Source: Clostridia bacterium
GTDB lineage: Bacteria; Bacillota; Clostridia; Oscillospirales; CAG-382
DNA: 42,927 nucleotides
NCBI GenBank assembly: GCA_017516825.1
Contig: JAFXBC010000054.1
Span: 1-42,927 of the forward strand
Direction: 5' to 3'
The position numbers were made by a program, and so were the translations under genes. A model generated the notes under the pieces. It was not told where the DNA came from and ran no database searches. It saw only the letters and a program-made list of their open reading frames with translations. Shown here piece after piece: positions 30,897 to 39,046 of this stretch (position 1 is its first letter; every line of letters begins with the position of its first letter).

Positions 30897-31567
30897 ACAG
30901 CCACCCCCTTTCTGCGATCCAAAAAGGAGAAGATCCTGCCCAGACGGAACCGCTTTGCCAGCACCAGGCCCAGCTCGGCCACCAGAATACCGCCCAGAAT
31001 ATCCACCACCACGTGCTGTCTCACCAGCACGGTGGAGGCGAAGATCCCCAGCATGATCACCAGGCAATAGATCCGATACCAGGGGCGCACCTTCTTGCAA
31101 CGGAAGGCGCCGCGGGTCACCACCCAGCTTTCCAAGCAATGGATAGAGGGGAACAGGTTGTTGGGCTCGTCCATGTCGTAGATCAGCTGCGTGGTCCAGT
31201 CGAACACGTTGTTGATCTCAAACTGCCCCGAGGGCCAATCCACCATCTCCGTGGGAATGGCAAAGAAGAACACCAGGCACATGGATTTGGCTACCATCTC
31301 GCCGGAAAGCATTTCGTAGCAGACTTCCTTGCTCTCCCTGCCGATGATGATAAAGCCCACCACCCAGAAGACGTAGGAGAATACGTAGAAGACGATCATC
31401 CATGTCACCAAGGGAATGTTGTCGTCGATGGCGGGGATGGAAACGTCGAAGAATTGGTATTTGGGGATCAGCCGGTTGCCGTAATACACGATGGTATTCA
31501 GGATCATGCACGCCAGAAGCGGAATGACGGCGTACCGCGGGATCAACTTTTCTATAAACTTTTTCAC
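30893..31567 (-). CDS. PAP2_3-type (aureobasidin-resistance/IPC synthase-like) membrane phosphatase
   Basis: 224 residues, about six helices. Active-site motifs are LFPSIHCLESWV (PSxH) and VRQHVVVDILGG (His and Asp of motif C3). The canonical C1 KxxxxxxRP is not present, as in the PAP2_3/IPC-synthase-like branch that transfers or removes lipid phospho-headgroups. The GTG start at 31567 follows AAAGGGGG; the GTG three codons earlier is too close to that site. Coupled by ATGA to the flippase-like protein, so the two probably act on the same lipid. Confidence 0.8.
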   Translation of the reverse strand: MKKFIEKLIPRYAVIPLLACMILNTIVYYGNRLIPKYQFFDVSIPAIDDNIPLVTWMIVFYVFSYVFWVVGFIIIGRESKEVCYEMLSGEMVAKSMCLVFFFAIPTEMVDWPSGQFEINNVFDWTTQLIYDMDEPNNLFPSIHCLESWVVTRGAFRCKKVRPWYRIYCLVIMLGIFASTVLVRQHVVVDILGGILVAELGLVLAKRFRLGRIFSFLDRRKGVAV

Positions 31568-31599
31568 GGTCACGCCCCCTTTCGGCAACAGTTCTTTTT

Positions 31600-31628
31600 A
31601 TTATACGCCTTTTCCTTCAAAAAGTCAA
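31600..31628 (-). promoter_or_regulatory. Promoter of the PAP2_3-flippase operon
   Basis: TTGACT (31623-31628), 17 bases, TATAAT (31600-31605) on the minus strand, directly after the amidase gene. Confidence 0.8.
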
Positions 31629-31634
31629 CAGTTT

Positions 31635-32504
31635 TCAAAAGCCCAGAAGATACATTTCCACGCCGTCGGCCACTGCCTTGGCAAAGGCGTCCTGCCAGGC
31701 GGGATCCGTCAGCTTTTTGGCATCCTCTTCCCCGGAGGCAAATCCCGCCTCCAACAGCAAGGAAGGCATATCGGGATACTTGGTCACCACGAAGGCGTCC
31801 CCCCAGGAATCACTTCTGACACCGATGCGGCGGGAGGGGAAGGTATGCTTCAAGGCCTGCTCCAAGCTTGCCATCAGCCCTTCGGAGGATTCCCTGTGAG
31901 GGGTGTCGGAGCAGATAAACAGATCCGATCCCACGGCGTAGGAATTGGTTCCGCTGGCGTTGATATGGACAGACAAGAACAGGTCGCCCCCTTGCAGGTT
32001 GGCGTAATACGCCCGCTCGAAGGTATCGAACACCCCGTCCCCGTTGACCCCCGTGCCGAAGGCGGTCACCGTCTCTCCTACCGCATCCCCTTCTCTGCCG
32101 CTGAAGGCGGAGATCAGAGCGGTGAGGTAGGCGTCCAGGTCGTAGCCCTTTTCCGCCGCCAGGGCATCCAGCGCTTCTCTGCCGGGGAAGCCCTCGCCCA
32201 TGTGGGTATAGATCACGGAAACGCCGTGCTGTTCCAGCAGAGAGGCGATCTTTTCCGTCAGATGCAGAGTCAGCTCTTTTTCGATGATCCCGTTGTTCGG
32301 ATATTCACAGCCGGGATCCTCAAAGCCGTGACCGGGATCTAAGATCACGGTTTTTTCCGCAAGGATGGCAAGCTCCTCGGGAGTGCGGCTTTCCGCCGCC
32401 AGAAAATCCTGCCTGCGGCTTTCCTCCTCCTGCTCCGCGGGAGGGACACAGCCCCACATCGCAAGCAGGGCAAGGCACAAAAGCAGGGTCAAAAAACCTT
32501 TCAT
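31635..32504 (-). CDS. N-acetylmuramoyl-L-alanine amidase (Amidase_3), exported
   Basis: 289 residues. An N-terminal signal (KGFLTLLLCLALLAMWGC) has a possible lipobox at Cys19. Amidase_3 domain from ~50: zinc His in VILDPGHGFEDPGC, Glu in IEKELTLHLTEK, HINA in LFLSVHINASGTN, and catalytic Glu in SLLLEAGFASGE. It cleaves the MurNAc-L-Ala bond in peptidoglycan. The ATG at 32504 overlaps the DUF896 stop (ATGA). No terminator follows; the next promoter starts within a few bases of its stop. Confidence 0.9.
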   Translation of the reverse strand: MKGFLTLLLCLALLAMWGCVPPAEQEEESRRQDFLAAESRTPEELAILAEKTVILDPGHGFEDPGCEYPNNGIIEKELTLHLTEKIASLLEQHGVSVIYTHMGEGFPGREALDALAAEKGYDLDAYLTALISAFSGREGDAVGETVTAFGTGVNGDGVFDTFERAYYANLQGGDLFLSVHINASGTNSYAVGSDLFICSDTPHRESSEGLMASLEQALKHTFPSRRIGVRSDSWGDAFVVTKYPDMPSLLLEAGFASGEEDAKKLTDPAWQDAFAKAVADGVEMYLLGF

Positions 32505-32728
32505 TGTACGTTGTCCTTATGCTTCAGCTTCTCGCGGCTGCCGTCGGGCTGTTGGATGTAGGTATTGTCCAGAATGCCCCGGAAGGCGGCACGGAAGGCC
32601 AGACGGTATTCCTCCCGCAGCTCGGCCCGCTCTGCGGTCTCTTCGGGAGTCAATCCACCCTCCCGTTCTTTTTTCGCCAGCTCGTTGATCCGAACCAGAC
32701 GTTCTTCCTGTGTTTGATATTTGCTCAT
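32501..32728 (-). CDS. DUF896 (YnzC-like) small protein
   Basis: 75 residues matching DUF896: YQTQEERLVRINELAKKERE, then GLTPEETAERAELREEYRLA, and the helix ending RGILDNTYI, with the C-terminal extension characteristic of this family (PDGSREKLKHKD). Small cytoplasmic two-helix protein of unknown function; B. subtilis YnzC is linked to the SOS-induced yneA operon. The start at 32728 follows GAAAGGCACGG, with a rather long gap. Coupled to the amidase. Confidence 0.85.
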   Translation of the reverse strand: MSKYQTQEERLVRINELAKKEREGGLTPEETAERAELREEYRLAFRAAFRGILDNTYIQQPDGSREKLKHKDNVQ

Positions 32729-32773
32729 AATTGTGTCCGTGCCTTTCGTAGCCCGCATAGCGGACTCATATTG

Positions 32774-32792
32774 GAAAAAGGATCCCTTTTTC
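32774..32792 (-). terminator. Weak hairpin between the DUF3006-like gene and DUF896
   Basis: 8-bp AT-rich stem GAAAAAGG/CCTTTTTC (32785-32792 with 32774-32781) after the DUF3006-like stop. It could attenuate or terminate; a full stop is uncertain since DUF896 has no clear promoter. Confidence 0.35.
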
Positions 32793-32797
32793 AAGCT

Positions 32798-32962
32798 TTA
32801 CTCCAAAATCTCGTAGGCAAAGTTCTCACAACGCAGACGGGTGCCGATATCCACCCCGTCGGGAAGCAGAAACACTGCGATCATCACTTCTCCGCCGTTT
32901 TCCTCCCGCAGGTAGGCGTATTCCCCTTCGATGGAGGCCACGGTGTAAAACTTTTCTTCCAT
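32798..32962 (-). CDS. DUF3006-like small protein (54 aa)
   Basis: An ATG at 32962 preceded by GAAAGG opens a 54-codon frame reading MEEKFYTVASIEGEYAYLRE, then an acidic turn, VMIAVFLLPDGVDIGTRLRC and a terminal FAYEILE. The pattern of a strand, IEG-[DE]-YA-x-L, a turn, LLP and G-x-x-L matches DUF3006-type small beta-barrel proteins, often encoded beside cell-wall or DNA-uptake genes in Clostridia. Function unknown. It is first after a strong promoter and probably shares the transcript with DUF896 and the amidase. Confidence 0.75.
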   Translation of the reverse strand: MEEKFYTVASIEGEYAYLREENGGEVMIAVFLLPDGVDIGTRLRCENFAYEILE

Positions 32963-32991
32963 AAACAAAAACCTTTCGTTTGCTTTCCTCC

Positions 32992-33020
32992 ATTATACCC
33001 TATCCTGCGGGAAATTGCAA
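32992..33020 (-). promoter_or_regulatory. Promoter of the DUF3006-like/DUF896/amidase unit
   Basis: TTGCAA (33015-33020), 17 bases, TATAAT (32992-32997) on the minus strand. Confidence 0.75.
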
Positions 33021-33030
33021 GAGGAAATTC

Positions 33031-33056
33031 AAGGCCGCAGAAGCGAACTGCGGCCT
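33031..33056 (-). terminator. Probable terminator of the GntR-ABC operon
   Basis: 9-bp perfect stem AGGCCGCAG/CTGCGGCCT (33031-33039 with 33047-33055). The T tract downstream on the minus strand is interrupted (TTGAATTTCC), so termination may be leaky. Confidence 0.55.
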
Positions 33057-33069
33057 GTGGGGTCATATT

Positions 33070-34023
33070 TTACAGAACGATCACCATCAGCAAGACGGAA
33101 AGCAGCATCCAAAGAGCGGCGATCCCCGCCAACACGTACCAATATTTGGCGTATCCCCGTTTTGCAGAGCGGGGGAAGAGCAATCCCACCATCAACAAGG
33201 GAGCGGGGATCAGAAAGCCGAACACCACCATCCCCGTGGTAAAAGCACTGCGGGAGGAGGAATCCACGGTTCCCTGGATGCCAATGCCGCCGGAGTGCTC
33301 CATGGTAACATACTCCAAAGGACGGTAAATCATCTCCCCTTCCGTATTTTTGAGAGAGAGCCGTTGATCCTTGGTCAGTCTGACCGCTTCCACGGTGCCC
33401 CTGCGGTAGGAGAAGTTGCCGTAGGCGTCAAAGTACTGATTCCCCAGGTCCATGTAATGAACGTAATAAAGGTGACCTTCAACCAGGTACACGGCGCCGT
33501 AGGCACAGCCGTAATAGCCGTATTCATCCACGCCCAGCAGGGTATAGTACAAGGCGTCCTCTAAGTCCTCCACGTCAAAGGTACGCGTCTCTCTCCCGTT
33601 TGTCCCGGCAAGAAAAACGTAGTTTACCAGCTCCCGGGAGATCGGCGCACTTGCGTCGTATTTGGACGTCAGCATATAGGAGTCCGCTTCGCCCTCCATC
33701 AAACGGTCCAACGCTTCCCTTCCCCGTTCGGTGGTGTAAATGACGTCGTAGATGTCCGCATAGGTGGGATCATGCTCGGCGTTGGTATCCACGGAGCGGT
33801 AGTCGTTCAGAACGTAATTGTAGCAATATACCACGTCGCCCACCACCCGCAAGGGGAAATAGGGCTCGTACAGGGTGAAGGTGATCTCCCCGTAGGTCAA
33901 GGTCTCCTCGTCGTAGGACAAGGACCACGCCGCCTCCCCTGCAAAAGCGGTGCAGGACAACAAAGCGCACACAAGCAGGCAGGAAAGCAGACAAAAGATC
34001 CGTTTCGTCATTTTCAATTTCAT
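33070..34023 (-). CDS. Exported membrane protein in the GntR-ABC operon
   Basis: 317 residues. A signal peptide (ICLLS-type hydrophobic core, cleavage near AFAGEA, ~residue 28) and two C-terminal membrane helices (~260-282, ~290-315) frame a large extracytoplasmic domain rich in Tyr and Asp (GEITFTLYEPYFPLRVVGDV, YCYNYVLNDYRSVDTNAEHD). I do not recognise the domain. The start at 34023 follows AAGGAGGTGCGG, 12 bases after the permease stop. It may be a sensor or accessory subunit of the ABC exporter. Confidence 0.75.
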   Translation of the reverse strand: MKLKMTKRIFCLLSCLLVCALLSCTAFAGEAAWSLSYDEETLTYGEITFTLYEPYFPLRVVGDVVYCYNYVLNDYRSVDTNAEHDPTYADIYDVIYTTERGREALDRLMEGEADSYMLTSKYDASAPISRELVNYVFLAGTNGRETRTFDVEDLEDALYYTLLGVDEYGYYGCAYGAVYLVEGHLYYVHYMDLGNQYFDAYGNFSYRRGTVEAVRLTKDQRLSLKNTEGEMIYRPLEYVTMEHSGGIGIQGTVDSSSRSAFTTGMVVFGFLIPAPLLMVGLLFPRSAKRGYAKYWYVLAGIAALWMLLSVLLMVIVL

Positions 34024-34035
34024 ATCCGCACCTCC

Positions 34036-34911
34036 TTACGAGAGATTCAGCTTCCGTTCCAGCTTCCCCAGGGCGAGGAAATGGAACAGACAGGCCACGG
34101 CGGCCTCCATCAGCAGAAGGATCAACAGCATCAGCGAAATGACCAGGCAGATCGTATTCACGGAGAAGTCGCCCATCACCAGCAGATCCGTCACGGGAAC
34201 CACCACGAAAACCACTCCCAGGCCTGCCGCCAGCTGCATCAAAAAGGAGCTTGCCATATTGATCCCGTAATATACGCCGAAGGCGGCCAGGATCTTGTGC
34301 TTCTTTGCCACCACCGCACCGATGGTAACGCAGGTGGAGATCAAAGAGCAGGTAAACCAGGCGGCGGCAACGGCAAGCAGGATGCCCTCGAAAATATAGA
34401 CGATCAGCCAGCCGCCGACCCCTTCCCAACAGTGGGAGAAGAACCGCCCGATCGCTTCCCAAACGTGCAGATCCAGAAGATCTCCCCGATCGGGCACGGG
34501 GGCGATGGTGATGACGATGGCAACAGCCGCCAGCATCAACGCGGCGTGAATCACCGTCCACAGCACGGTATTCACCACCTTGGAAAGGAACAACGTTCTG
34601 CGGGACACCGGCAGGGTGAAGGTGAGGTATCCCTCGTCGGTGAAGAAGTTTTTATAGAACCGTACGTAACAAAGGATCTGGGGCGCTATAAAGGAAACGG
34701 GAACGGCGATGAAGCAGGCCACCAGGAAGATCTCTCCCGAGACGTACAGAAACATCTCCTGAGCGGAAGCTCTCGTGGTATCGAACACCGCCAAAAAGCG
34801 GTACACCAAGCTTCCGAAGAAGGAGATCCCCAAAACGGAGGCGGTGATGATCCACCAAAAGCGTTTTACGTAGGCAAAGTCGTATTTGAATACCTTTTTG
34901 AACATTTTCAT
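34036..34911 (-). CDS. ABC transporter permease (ABC-2 type)
   Basis: 291 residues with six predicted membrane helices. The N-terminus MKMFKKVFKYDFAYVKRFWW is typical of clostridial ABC-2 permeases. A cytoplasmic turn includes FFTDEGYLTFTLPVSRRTLF, a hallmark of permeases paired with YtrB/BcrA-type ATPases in this group. It forms the membrane channel with the ATPase six bases upstream. The start at 34911 follows GGGAGGTAACGG. Export of a peptide or antibiotic is likely by family. Confidence 0.85.
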   Translation of the reverse strand: MKMFKKVFKYDFAYVKRFWWIITASVLGISFFGSLVYRFLAVFDTTRASAQEMFLYVSGEIFLVACFIAVPVSFIAPQILCYVRFYKNFFTDEGYLTFTLPVSRRTLFLSKVVNTVLWTVIHAALMLAAVAIVITIAPVPDRGDLLDLHVWEAIGRFFSHCWEGVGGWLIVYIFEGILLAVAAAWFTCSLISTCVTIGAVVAKKHKILAAFGVYYGINMASSFLMQLAAGLGVVFVVVPVTDLLVMGDFSVNTICLVISLMLLILLLMEAAVACLFHFLALGKLERKLNLS

Positions 34912-34917
34912 ATACCG

Positions 34918-35679
34918 TTACCTCCCAAAGCTATCTGCGGAGGGCGTATAGCGGAAGCATTCTCTGAACAGCTCATCCAGAGACTTGCCCTTTTCGTTCC
35001 GCACCTCGTCCGCCACGCCGGAAAGCATCACCTTCCCGCCGAAGCCCATAAACAGGAACTCGTCCAGAATGGGCTCGATATCGTAGATCAGATGGGTGGT
35101 GATGATGACGGTGGCCTCGGGGTTGTAGTTCCCGATGATGGTCTGGAGGATGTAGTCTCTTGCGGCGGGGTCCACCCCGGCGATGGGCTCATCCAGCAGG
35201 TAAAGCTTGGCCTTCCGCGCCATGACCAGCACCAACTGCACCTTTTCCTTGGTGCCCTTGGAAAGGGCCTTCAGCTTGGCGTTGGTGTCGATCTGCAACT
35301 CCCCAAGCATCTTCCGCGCCAAGGCCATATCGAAATCCTCGTAGAATTCCGCAAAGAAGGTAAGCAGCTCCTCTACCCGCATCCAGTTGTTGAAATAGGT
35401 GCGCTCCGGCAGATAGGAGATCAAGGCGTTGGTCTTCTCGCTCCGCCGCTTTCCGTCAATATAGATCTCTCCCCGATCCGCCACCAGAAGCCCGGTGATC
35501 AGCTTGATCAGGGTGGATTTTCCGCACCCGTTGGGGCCCAGAAGCCCTATGATCTTCCCCTTGGGGATCTGACAGCAAAAACGATCTAGCACGGGTTTGT
35601 TCAGCCCGGGATAGGATTTGCACAGATCCTCGCAGATCAGAACGGCGTCTTCAATTCGTTCGTTTGTCCAAAAGCTCAT
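34918..35679 (-). CDS. ABC transporter ATPase, YtrB-like
   Basis: 253 residues. Walker A GPNGCGKST (48-56), Q-loop region ISYLPERTYF, signature LSKGTKEK (139-146; the LSKGxxxK form typical of GntR-linked exporters in place of LSGGQ), Walker B LYLLDEPIAGVD (D163, E164), H-loop ITTHL. It energizes the adjacent permease. The ATG at 35679 abuts the lipoprotein stop, so translation is coupled. Confidence 0.9.
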   Translation of the reverse strand: MSFWTNERIEDAVLICEDLCKSYPGLNKPVLDRFCCQIPKGKIIGLLGPNGCGKSTLIKLITGLLVADRGEIYIDGKRRSEKTNALISYLPERTYFNNWMRVEELLTFFAEFYEDFDMALARKMLGELQIDTNAKLKALSKGTKEKVQLVLVMARKAKLYLLDEPIAGVDPAARDYILQTIIGNYNPEATVIITTHLIYDIEPILDEFLFMGFGGKVMLSGVADEVRNEKGKSLDELFRECFRYTPSADSFGR

Positions 35680-36663
35680 TTATTCTTCTCCCCTTTCTGT
35701 ATCGGCGAAAATATGTACGCCGGGTGTTAACGGAGTCACATGGTTTTTGTTGATGTCTTCATAAGGCGGCGAGAAAACTTGTATGGAGCACAAGCCTTGT
35801 TCGGCCGGTTTGCTTTCGTTCAAAGGGAAATCCAAAAGCATCATCACAAACTCCCCGGTATCGGTTTTCAAAGAAACCCAGCTCGTTAACCGGATACAAG
35901 AATAATTCCGCCGGGATTCAATACCGTCCGGCAAGATCTCCCAGGAGATTACGTTCGTTCCCATTAGGGAGAACAGCTCCTCAATGGATGCGTCCGGATC
36001 CTTGGCGTTTGCCAGATCCTGCACAGAAAACAGTTCCTTTACTTTTCTTCGATCCTGCTCTTTCAAGGCTTCCGTTAACTGCTCCATGCGTTCTGCCACG
36101 TATTCCTCGGCGCAGGATTCCTCCAGCGTTGTTCGGGGAAAATGCACTCCCGGCTCATCCCAGCTCAACCAGCTGGCGTCCAGATCCAAGTAGTGCTCAC
36201 GGAAAATCAACAGTGCAAACAACCCCTCGTGATCGGGTTCATCGACGTCCTCATAAATGCCTTGAAGCAGAACCGCATATTCTTGCGTATCGGTTTTGAT
36301 AGACGTCCAGACACTGATCATCATAGACTGACTGCCGTAATACTGATGCCCTTCGGAATAAGAAGCCATCGGAAGCTTCTCCCAGGAAACAACGCCATCT
36401 CCCACCTGCTCTTGAAGGTTTTTGATGGCGGCATCCAGATCCTCGGCATCCTTCTGCGCCCTGCGGGAGAACAAATCTTTTATTTTTTGTGCATCCTGCG
36501 TTTTCAGGGCTTCCGTCAGCCGATCCATACAGTCTTGTACGTACGTTTCCTCAAGACTTGTCACGTAATCCAAATCTCTCAGACTGCCTTCCTGCAAGAA
36601 GCCGCAGCCGGAGGCGCTAAGCGTTACCGCCGTCAGCAGCAGGATCGCCAGCAGCTTTTTCAT
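35680..36663 (-). CDS. Lipoprotein with two tandem DUF5104 domains
   Basis: 327 residues. The lipoprotein signal has Cys20 (LSASGC). Two homologous modules follow, about residues 38-175 and 182-325. They share YVQDCMDRLTEALKTQDAQK versus YVAERMEQLTEALKEQDRRK, DLFS versus ELFS, VVSWEKLP versus VISWEILP, SIKTDT versus SLKTDT, and PGVHF versus PGVHI. This is an internal duplication of DUF5104. The function is unknown; its place between regulator and ATPase suggests a surface ligand binder for the ABC system. The start at 36663 lies inside the 3' end of the GntR gene (47-base overlap). Confidence 0.8.
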   Translation of the reverse strand: MKKLLAILLLTAVTLSASGCGFLQEGSLRDLDYVTSLEETYVQDCMDRLTEALKTQDAQKIKDLFSRRAQKDAEDLDAAIKNLQEQVGDGVVSWEKLPMASYSEGHQYYGSQSMMISVWTSIKTDTQEYAVLLQGIYEDVDEPDHEGLFALLIFREHYLDLDASWLSWDEPGVHFPRTTLEESCAEEYVAERMEQLTEALKEQDRRKVKELFSVQDLANAKDPDASIEELFSLMGTNVISWEILPDGIESRRNYSCIRLTSWVSLKTDTGEFVMMLLDFPLNESKPAEQGLCSIQVFSPPYEDINKNHVTPLTPGVHIFADTERGEE

Positions 36664-37027
36664 CCTCGACGCCCCCTTCCTCTTGGATGTATCGTAAAAG
36701 TTCTTCCTTGGTGATGCCCAGCTCAAAGGCCTCCTCCACCAAACGATGCACGGCCTCCCGCCGCACCCGCTCACCGCAAAGGGCAAGAACCGACCTGTCC
36801 GTGGTCACGAACCGCCCCACCGTCCCGCGGGAATACAAAAGGCCTTCCTCCTCCAGAACGGTCAGCGCCTTCTGCATGGTGTTGGGATTCACCGCCGCTT
36901 CAAAGGCCAACTGCCGCACGGGCGGGATCTGCTGATCAGGCTGGTACTTTCCCCGCAGGATCTCCCCCCGCAGGCGGGATGCGATCTGGAGAAACACCGC
37001 CTCGTGGCTGTTAAATTTCCATGGCAT
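36617..37027 (-). CDS. GntR-family (YtrA-like) transcriptional regulator
   Basis: 136 residues. The winged helix occupies ~8-75: AVFLQIASRLRGEILRGKYQ, QIPPVRQLAFEAAVNPNTMQ, KALTVLEEEGLLYSRGTVGR, FVT. A short helical C-terminus with EAFELGITKEELLRYIQEE marks the YtrA subfamily, which represses adjacent ABC exporters. The start at 37027 follows AAGGAGGCG. First gene of the operon, behind a promoter with a palindromic operator at the transcription start. Confidence 0.9.
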   Translation of the reverse strand: MPWKFNSHEAVFLQIASRLRGEILRGKYQPDQQIPPVRQLAFEAAVNPNTMQKALTVLEEEGLLYSRGTVGRFVTTDRSVLALCGERVRREAVHRLVEEAFELGITKEELLRYIQEEGGVEDEKAAGDPAADGGNA

Positions 37028-37054
37028 GGGCTTCGCCTCCTTTTCCTTGTATGC

Positions 37055-37068
37055 TTGTACTAATACAA
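37055..37068 (-). promoter_or_regulatory. Probable GntR/YtrA operator
   Basis: Inverted repeat TTGTA-TTAG-TACAA on the minus strand, just downstream of and touching the -10 box, covering the expected transcription start. The position fits autorepression by the GntR protein. Confidence 0.6.
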
Positions 37069-37096
37069 TAATACAACATAAGATGCCATTTGTCAA
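37068..37096 (-). promoter_or_regulatory. Promoter of the GntR-DUF5104-ABC operon
   Basis: TTGACA (37091-37096), 17 bases, TATTAT (37068-37073) on the minus strand. Confidence 0.8.
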
Positions 37097-37113
37097 TAGA
37101 AATTATGAAAAAA

Positions 37114-37143
37114 ATGCCTTTGAAAGAAGATTTTCAAAGACAT
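37114..37143 (-). terminator. Terminator after the GH127 gene
   Basis: 12-bp stem with one G-U pair, ATGTCTTTGAAA/TTTCAAAGGCAT (37132-37143 with 37114-37125), followed by T7 on the minus strand. Confidence 0.8.
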
Positions 37144-37158
37144 TTTTCACTTTTTTGC

Positions 37159-38940
37159 TTATTTTACCTGCGCCCAGATGAGCATATCCGTTTTCCCCCG
37201 GTTGGAGAAGCTGAAATAAGGGATCAATCTGGCGGTGAAGGGGATGCGCTTGTCGTTCTTCACGCGGTAGAGGGTGCCGTACTGCTCTCGCCGCAGGGCG
37301 TCCATGTAAAGCACCGGGGCGGGGATGCCTGCCTCGGCCACCACTTTGGCGTTGCCGCCCTCGACAAAGGCCACGTCGCGGAGGTTTTCTCCGTTGTCCA
37401 GGCCTTCCATGCAATACACGATGGGCCCGCGGGTGACGGCATAGCGGCCGGAAAGATCCTGCACTCTGGGATCCGCCTCCACGAAGTGGATCTCCATGGG
37501 AAGGTCTACCGTTACGGTAGCACCGTCCGTCAGTTCAAAGCGGGCAAAGCCGTTTTCCGTCTCCCCCGTGTACTCCACGCACCAGCCGGGGATGCGAACG
37601 TACAGCACCGTGGGCTTGCCTCTGTATGTGAAGGTAATCTTGCCGTCGTAGGGGTAATCGGTATGCTGGCACAGGGTGGCAGGCTGTCCGCCGATGGTGA
37701 GCTTGGTCTCGCTTTCCGCAAACTGGTTACAATAGATGATATCCCCGTCCAGAGTATACATATAGCGGGAGATGGAAGCCAGCAGTCTCACCACGTTGGG
37801 AGGACAGCAAGAGCAATTGAACACCTTCACGCGGTCAAAGGCGGGCTGGAAGGTACTCCGCCCGAACTTCTTCTGATCCACCTCCGTGGGATTGGTATAG
37901 AAGAACTCGTCCCCCGCCAAGGAGATGCCGGAAAGGAATCCGTTGTAGTTCACCCGCTCCACCACGTCGCCGTAGCGGGAGTTTGCCTCCAATTCCTGCA
38001 TATAGCCTGCAAACATGGCAAGGCCGATGGCGGCGCAGGTCTCGTTGTAGGTGTCGGAGGGAGGCAGGTCGTAGGGGTAGGAGAACCGCTCTCCGTTGTG
38101 CTCCGCGCCGATACTGCCGGTGACGGCCATCTTCCGCAGGGTGATATCGTCAAACAGGCGGTGGCAGGCGTCGTTCAGCCCCTTGTCGCCTGTGAGCAAA
38201 GATAAAGTTGCCATGGCGGAGTAGTAATACCCTGCGCGGACGCAATGTCCTGCGGCGGATTGTAGGTCTCTGGCGGCAAAATCGTCGGTACGCTGTGCTG
38301 TGCGGTCCTCGATCTCGTTGTTGCCCCGCTTGTCGATAAAGAATTTCGCCAGCTCCAGGTGCATGGGGTTCCCCAGGTAGCGGTACAGCTTCAACAGCGC
38401 CAGCTCGATCTCCTGATGCCCCGGGGTGACGAAGGAGGCGGACTTTTCCACCACGAACACCTTGTAGATCAGCTCGATGTTCTTCAGCATACAATCCAGC
38501 AGGGTACGCTTCCCCGTGGCACGGTGGTAAGCGATGGCCGCCTCGGTGAAGTGCCCCGTGCAGTACAGCTCGTGCCAGCCGCGGTTGGTATAGATCTCCG
38601 AGGGGGTCACGGTGAGGAAGTAGGAGTTGAAATACCCGTCGGCACGCTGATTCTTGGCGATGAGGGCGATCATCTCGTCGATCTTCTCCTCGATCTCCGG
38701 CATGGGCTGTTTCTCAATGAGATACGCCGCGCCCTCGATCCACTTTGCCACGTCGGAATCCCAGAACATATGGGGCTTGTTGGGCATCCCCTCCCGCCAA
38801 TTGCATTGCAGAGCGTCAAAACGCCCCGTCTCCTTGAAACGGTCGTAAACGCTTTGTACCGTTACGTTGCGATCCAGATCCTCGTAGTATTTCCAAAAGC
38901 CGCCTTTGATCTCCGTGTTGCCGAAATACAGGTTTTCCAT
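37159..38940 (-). CDS. GH127 beta-L-arabinofuranosidase-like glycoside hydrolase
   Basis: 593 residues. The all-alpha (alpha/alpha)6 domain carries the GH127 catalytic cluster: E300 and C302 in SDTYNETCAAIG, and C378/C379 in VFNCSCCPPNVVR, equivalent to the zinc-Cys-Glu site of the Bifidobacterium enzyme. A C-terminal beta domain ends with FSFSNRG. It would release L-arabinofuranose from plant glycan or glycoprotein side chains. No signal peptide, so it acts in the cytoplasm on imported sugars. The start at 38940 follows GGAGGAGTCAC. Single gene with no sugar transporter beside it. Confidence 0.88.
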   Translation of the reverse strand: MENLYFGNTEIKGGFWKYYEDLDRNVTVQSVYDRFKETGRFDALQCNWREGMPNKPHMFWDSDVAKWIEGAAYLIEKQPMPEIEEKIDEMIALIAKNQRADGYFNSYFLTVTPSEIYTNRGWHELYCTGHFTEAAIAYHRATGKRTLLDCMLKNIELIYKVFVVEKSASFVTPGHQEIELALLKLYRYLGNPMHLELAKFFIDKRGNNEIEDRTAQRTDDFAARDLQSAAGHCVRAGYYYSAMATLSLLTGDKGLNDACHRLFDDITLRKMAVTGSIGAEHNGERFSYPYDLPPSDTYNETCAAIGLAMFAGYMQELEANSRYGDVVERVNYNGFLSGISLAGDEFFYTNPTEVDQKKFGRSTFQPAFDRVKVFNCSCCPPNVVRLLASISRYMYTLDGDIIYCNQFAESETKLTIGGQPATLCQHTDYPYDGKITFTYRGKPTVLYVRIPGWCVEYTGETENGFARFELTDGATVTVDLPMEIHFVEADPRVQDLSGRYAVTRGPIVYCMEGLDNGENLRDVAFVEGGNAKVVAEAGIPAPVLYMDALRREQYGTLYRVKNDKRIPFTARLIPYFSFSNRGKTDMLIWAQVK

Positions 38941-38971
38941 GTGACTCCTCCATGTGCAGATTCGTTCCCTC

Positions 38972-39000
38972 ATTATAGCGAGATTTCTCCCTTTCGTCAA
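38972..39000 (-). promoter_or_regulatory. Promoter of the GH127 gene
   Basis: TTGACG (38995-39000), 17 bases, TATAAT (38972-38977) on the minus strand. Confidence 0.8.
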
Positions 39001-39009
39001 GATATATCA

Positions 39010-39039
39010 AAAAAATCCTCCCGAATTGCTTCGGGAGGA
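39010..39039 (-). terminator. Terminator after the TraB/GumN lipoprotein
   Basis: 9-bp stem TCCTCCCGA/TCGGGAGGA (39031-39039 with 39016-39024) followed by T6 on the minus strand, just past the stop at 39047. Confidence 0.88.
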
Positions 39040-39046
39040 CAACTGC

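Noticed and set aside
33772..35589. 605-aa plus-strand open frame, the longest unassigned one in its area
   Set aside because: Antisense to three coupled genes (membrane protein, permease, ATPase) with strong motifs; its His/Gln/Gly-rich sequence is a codon-bias artefact.
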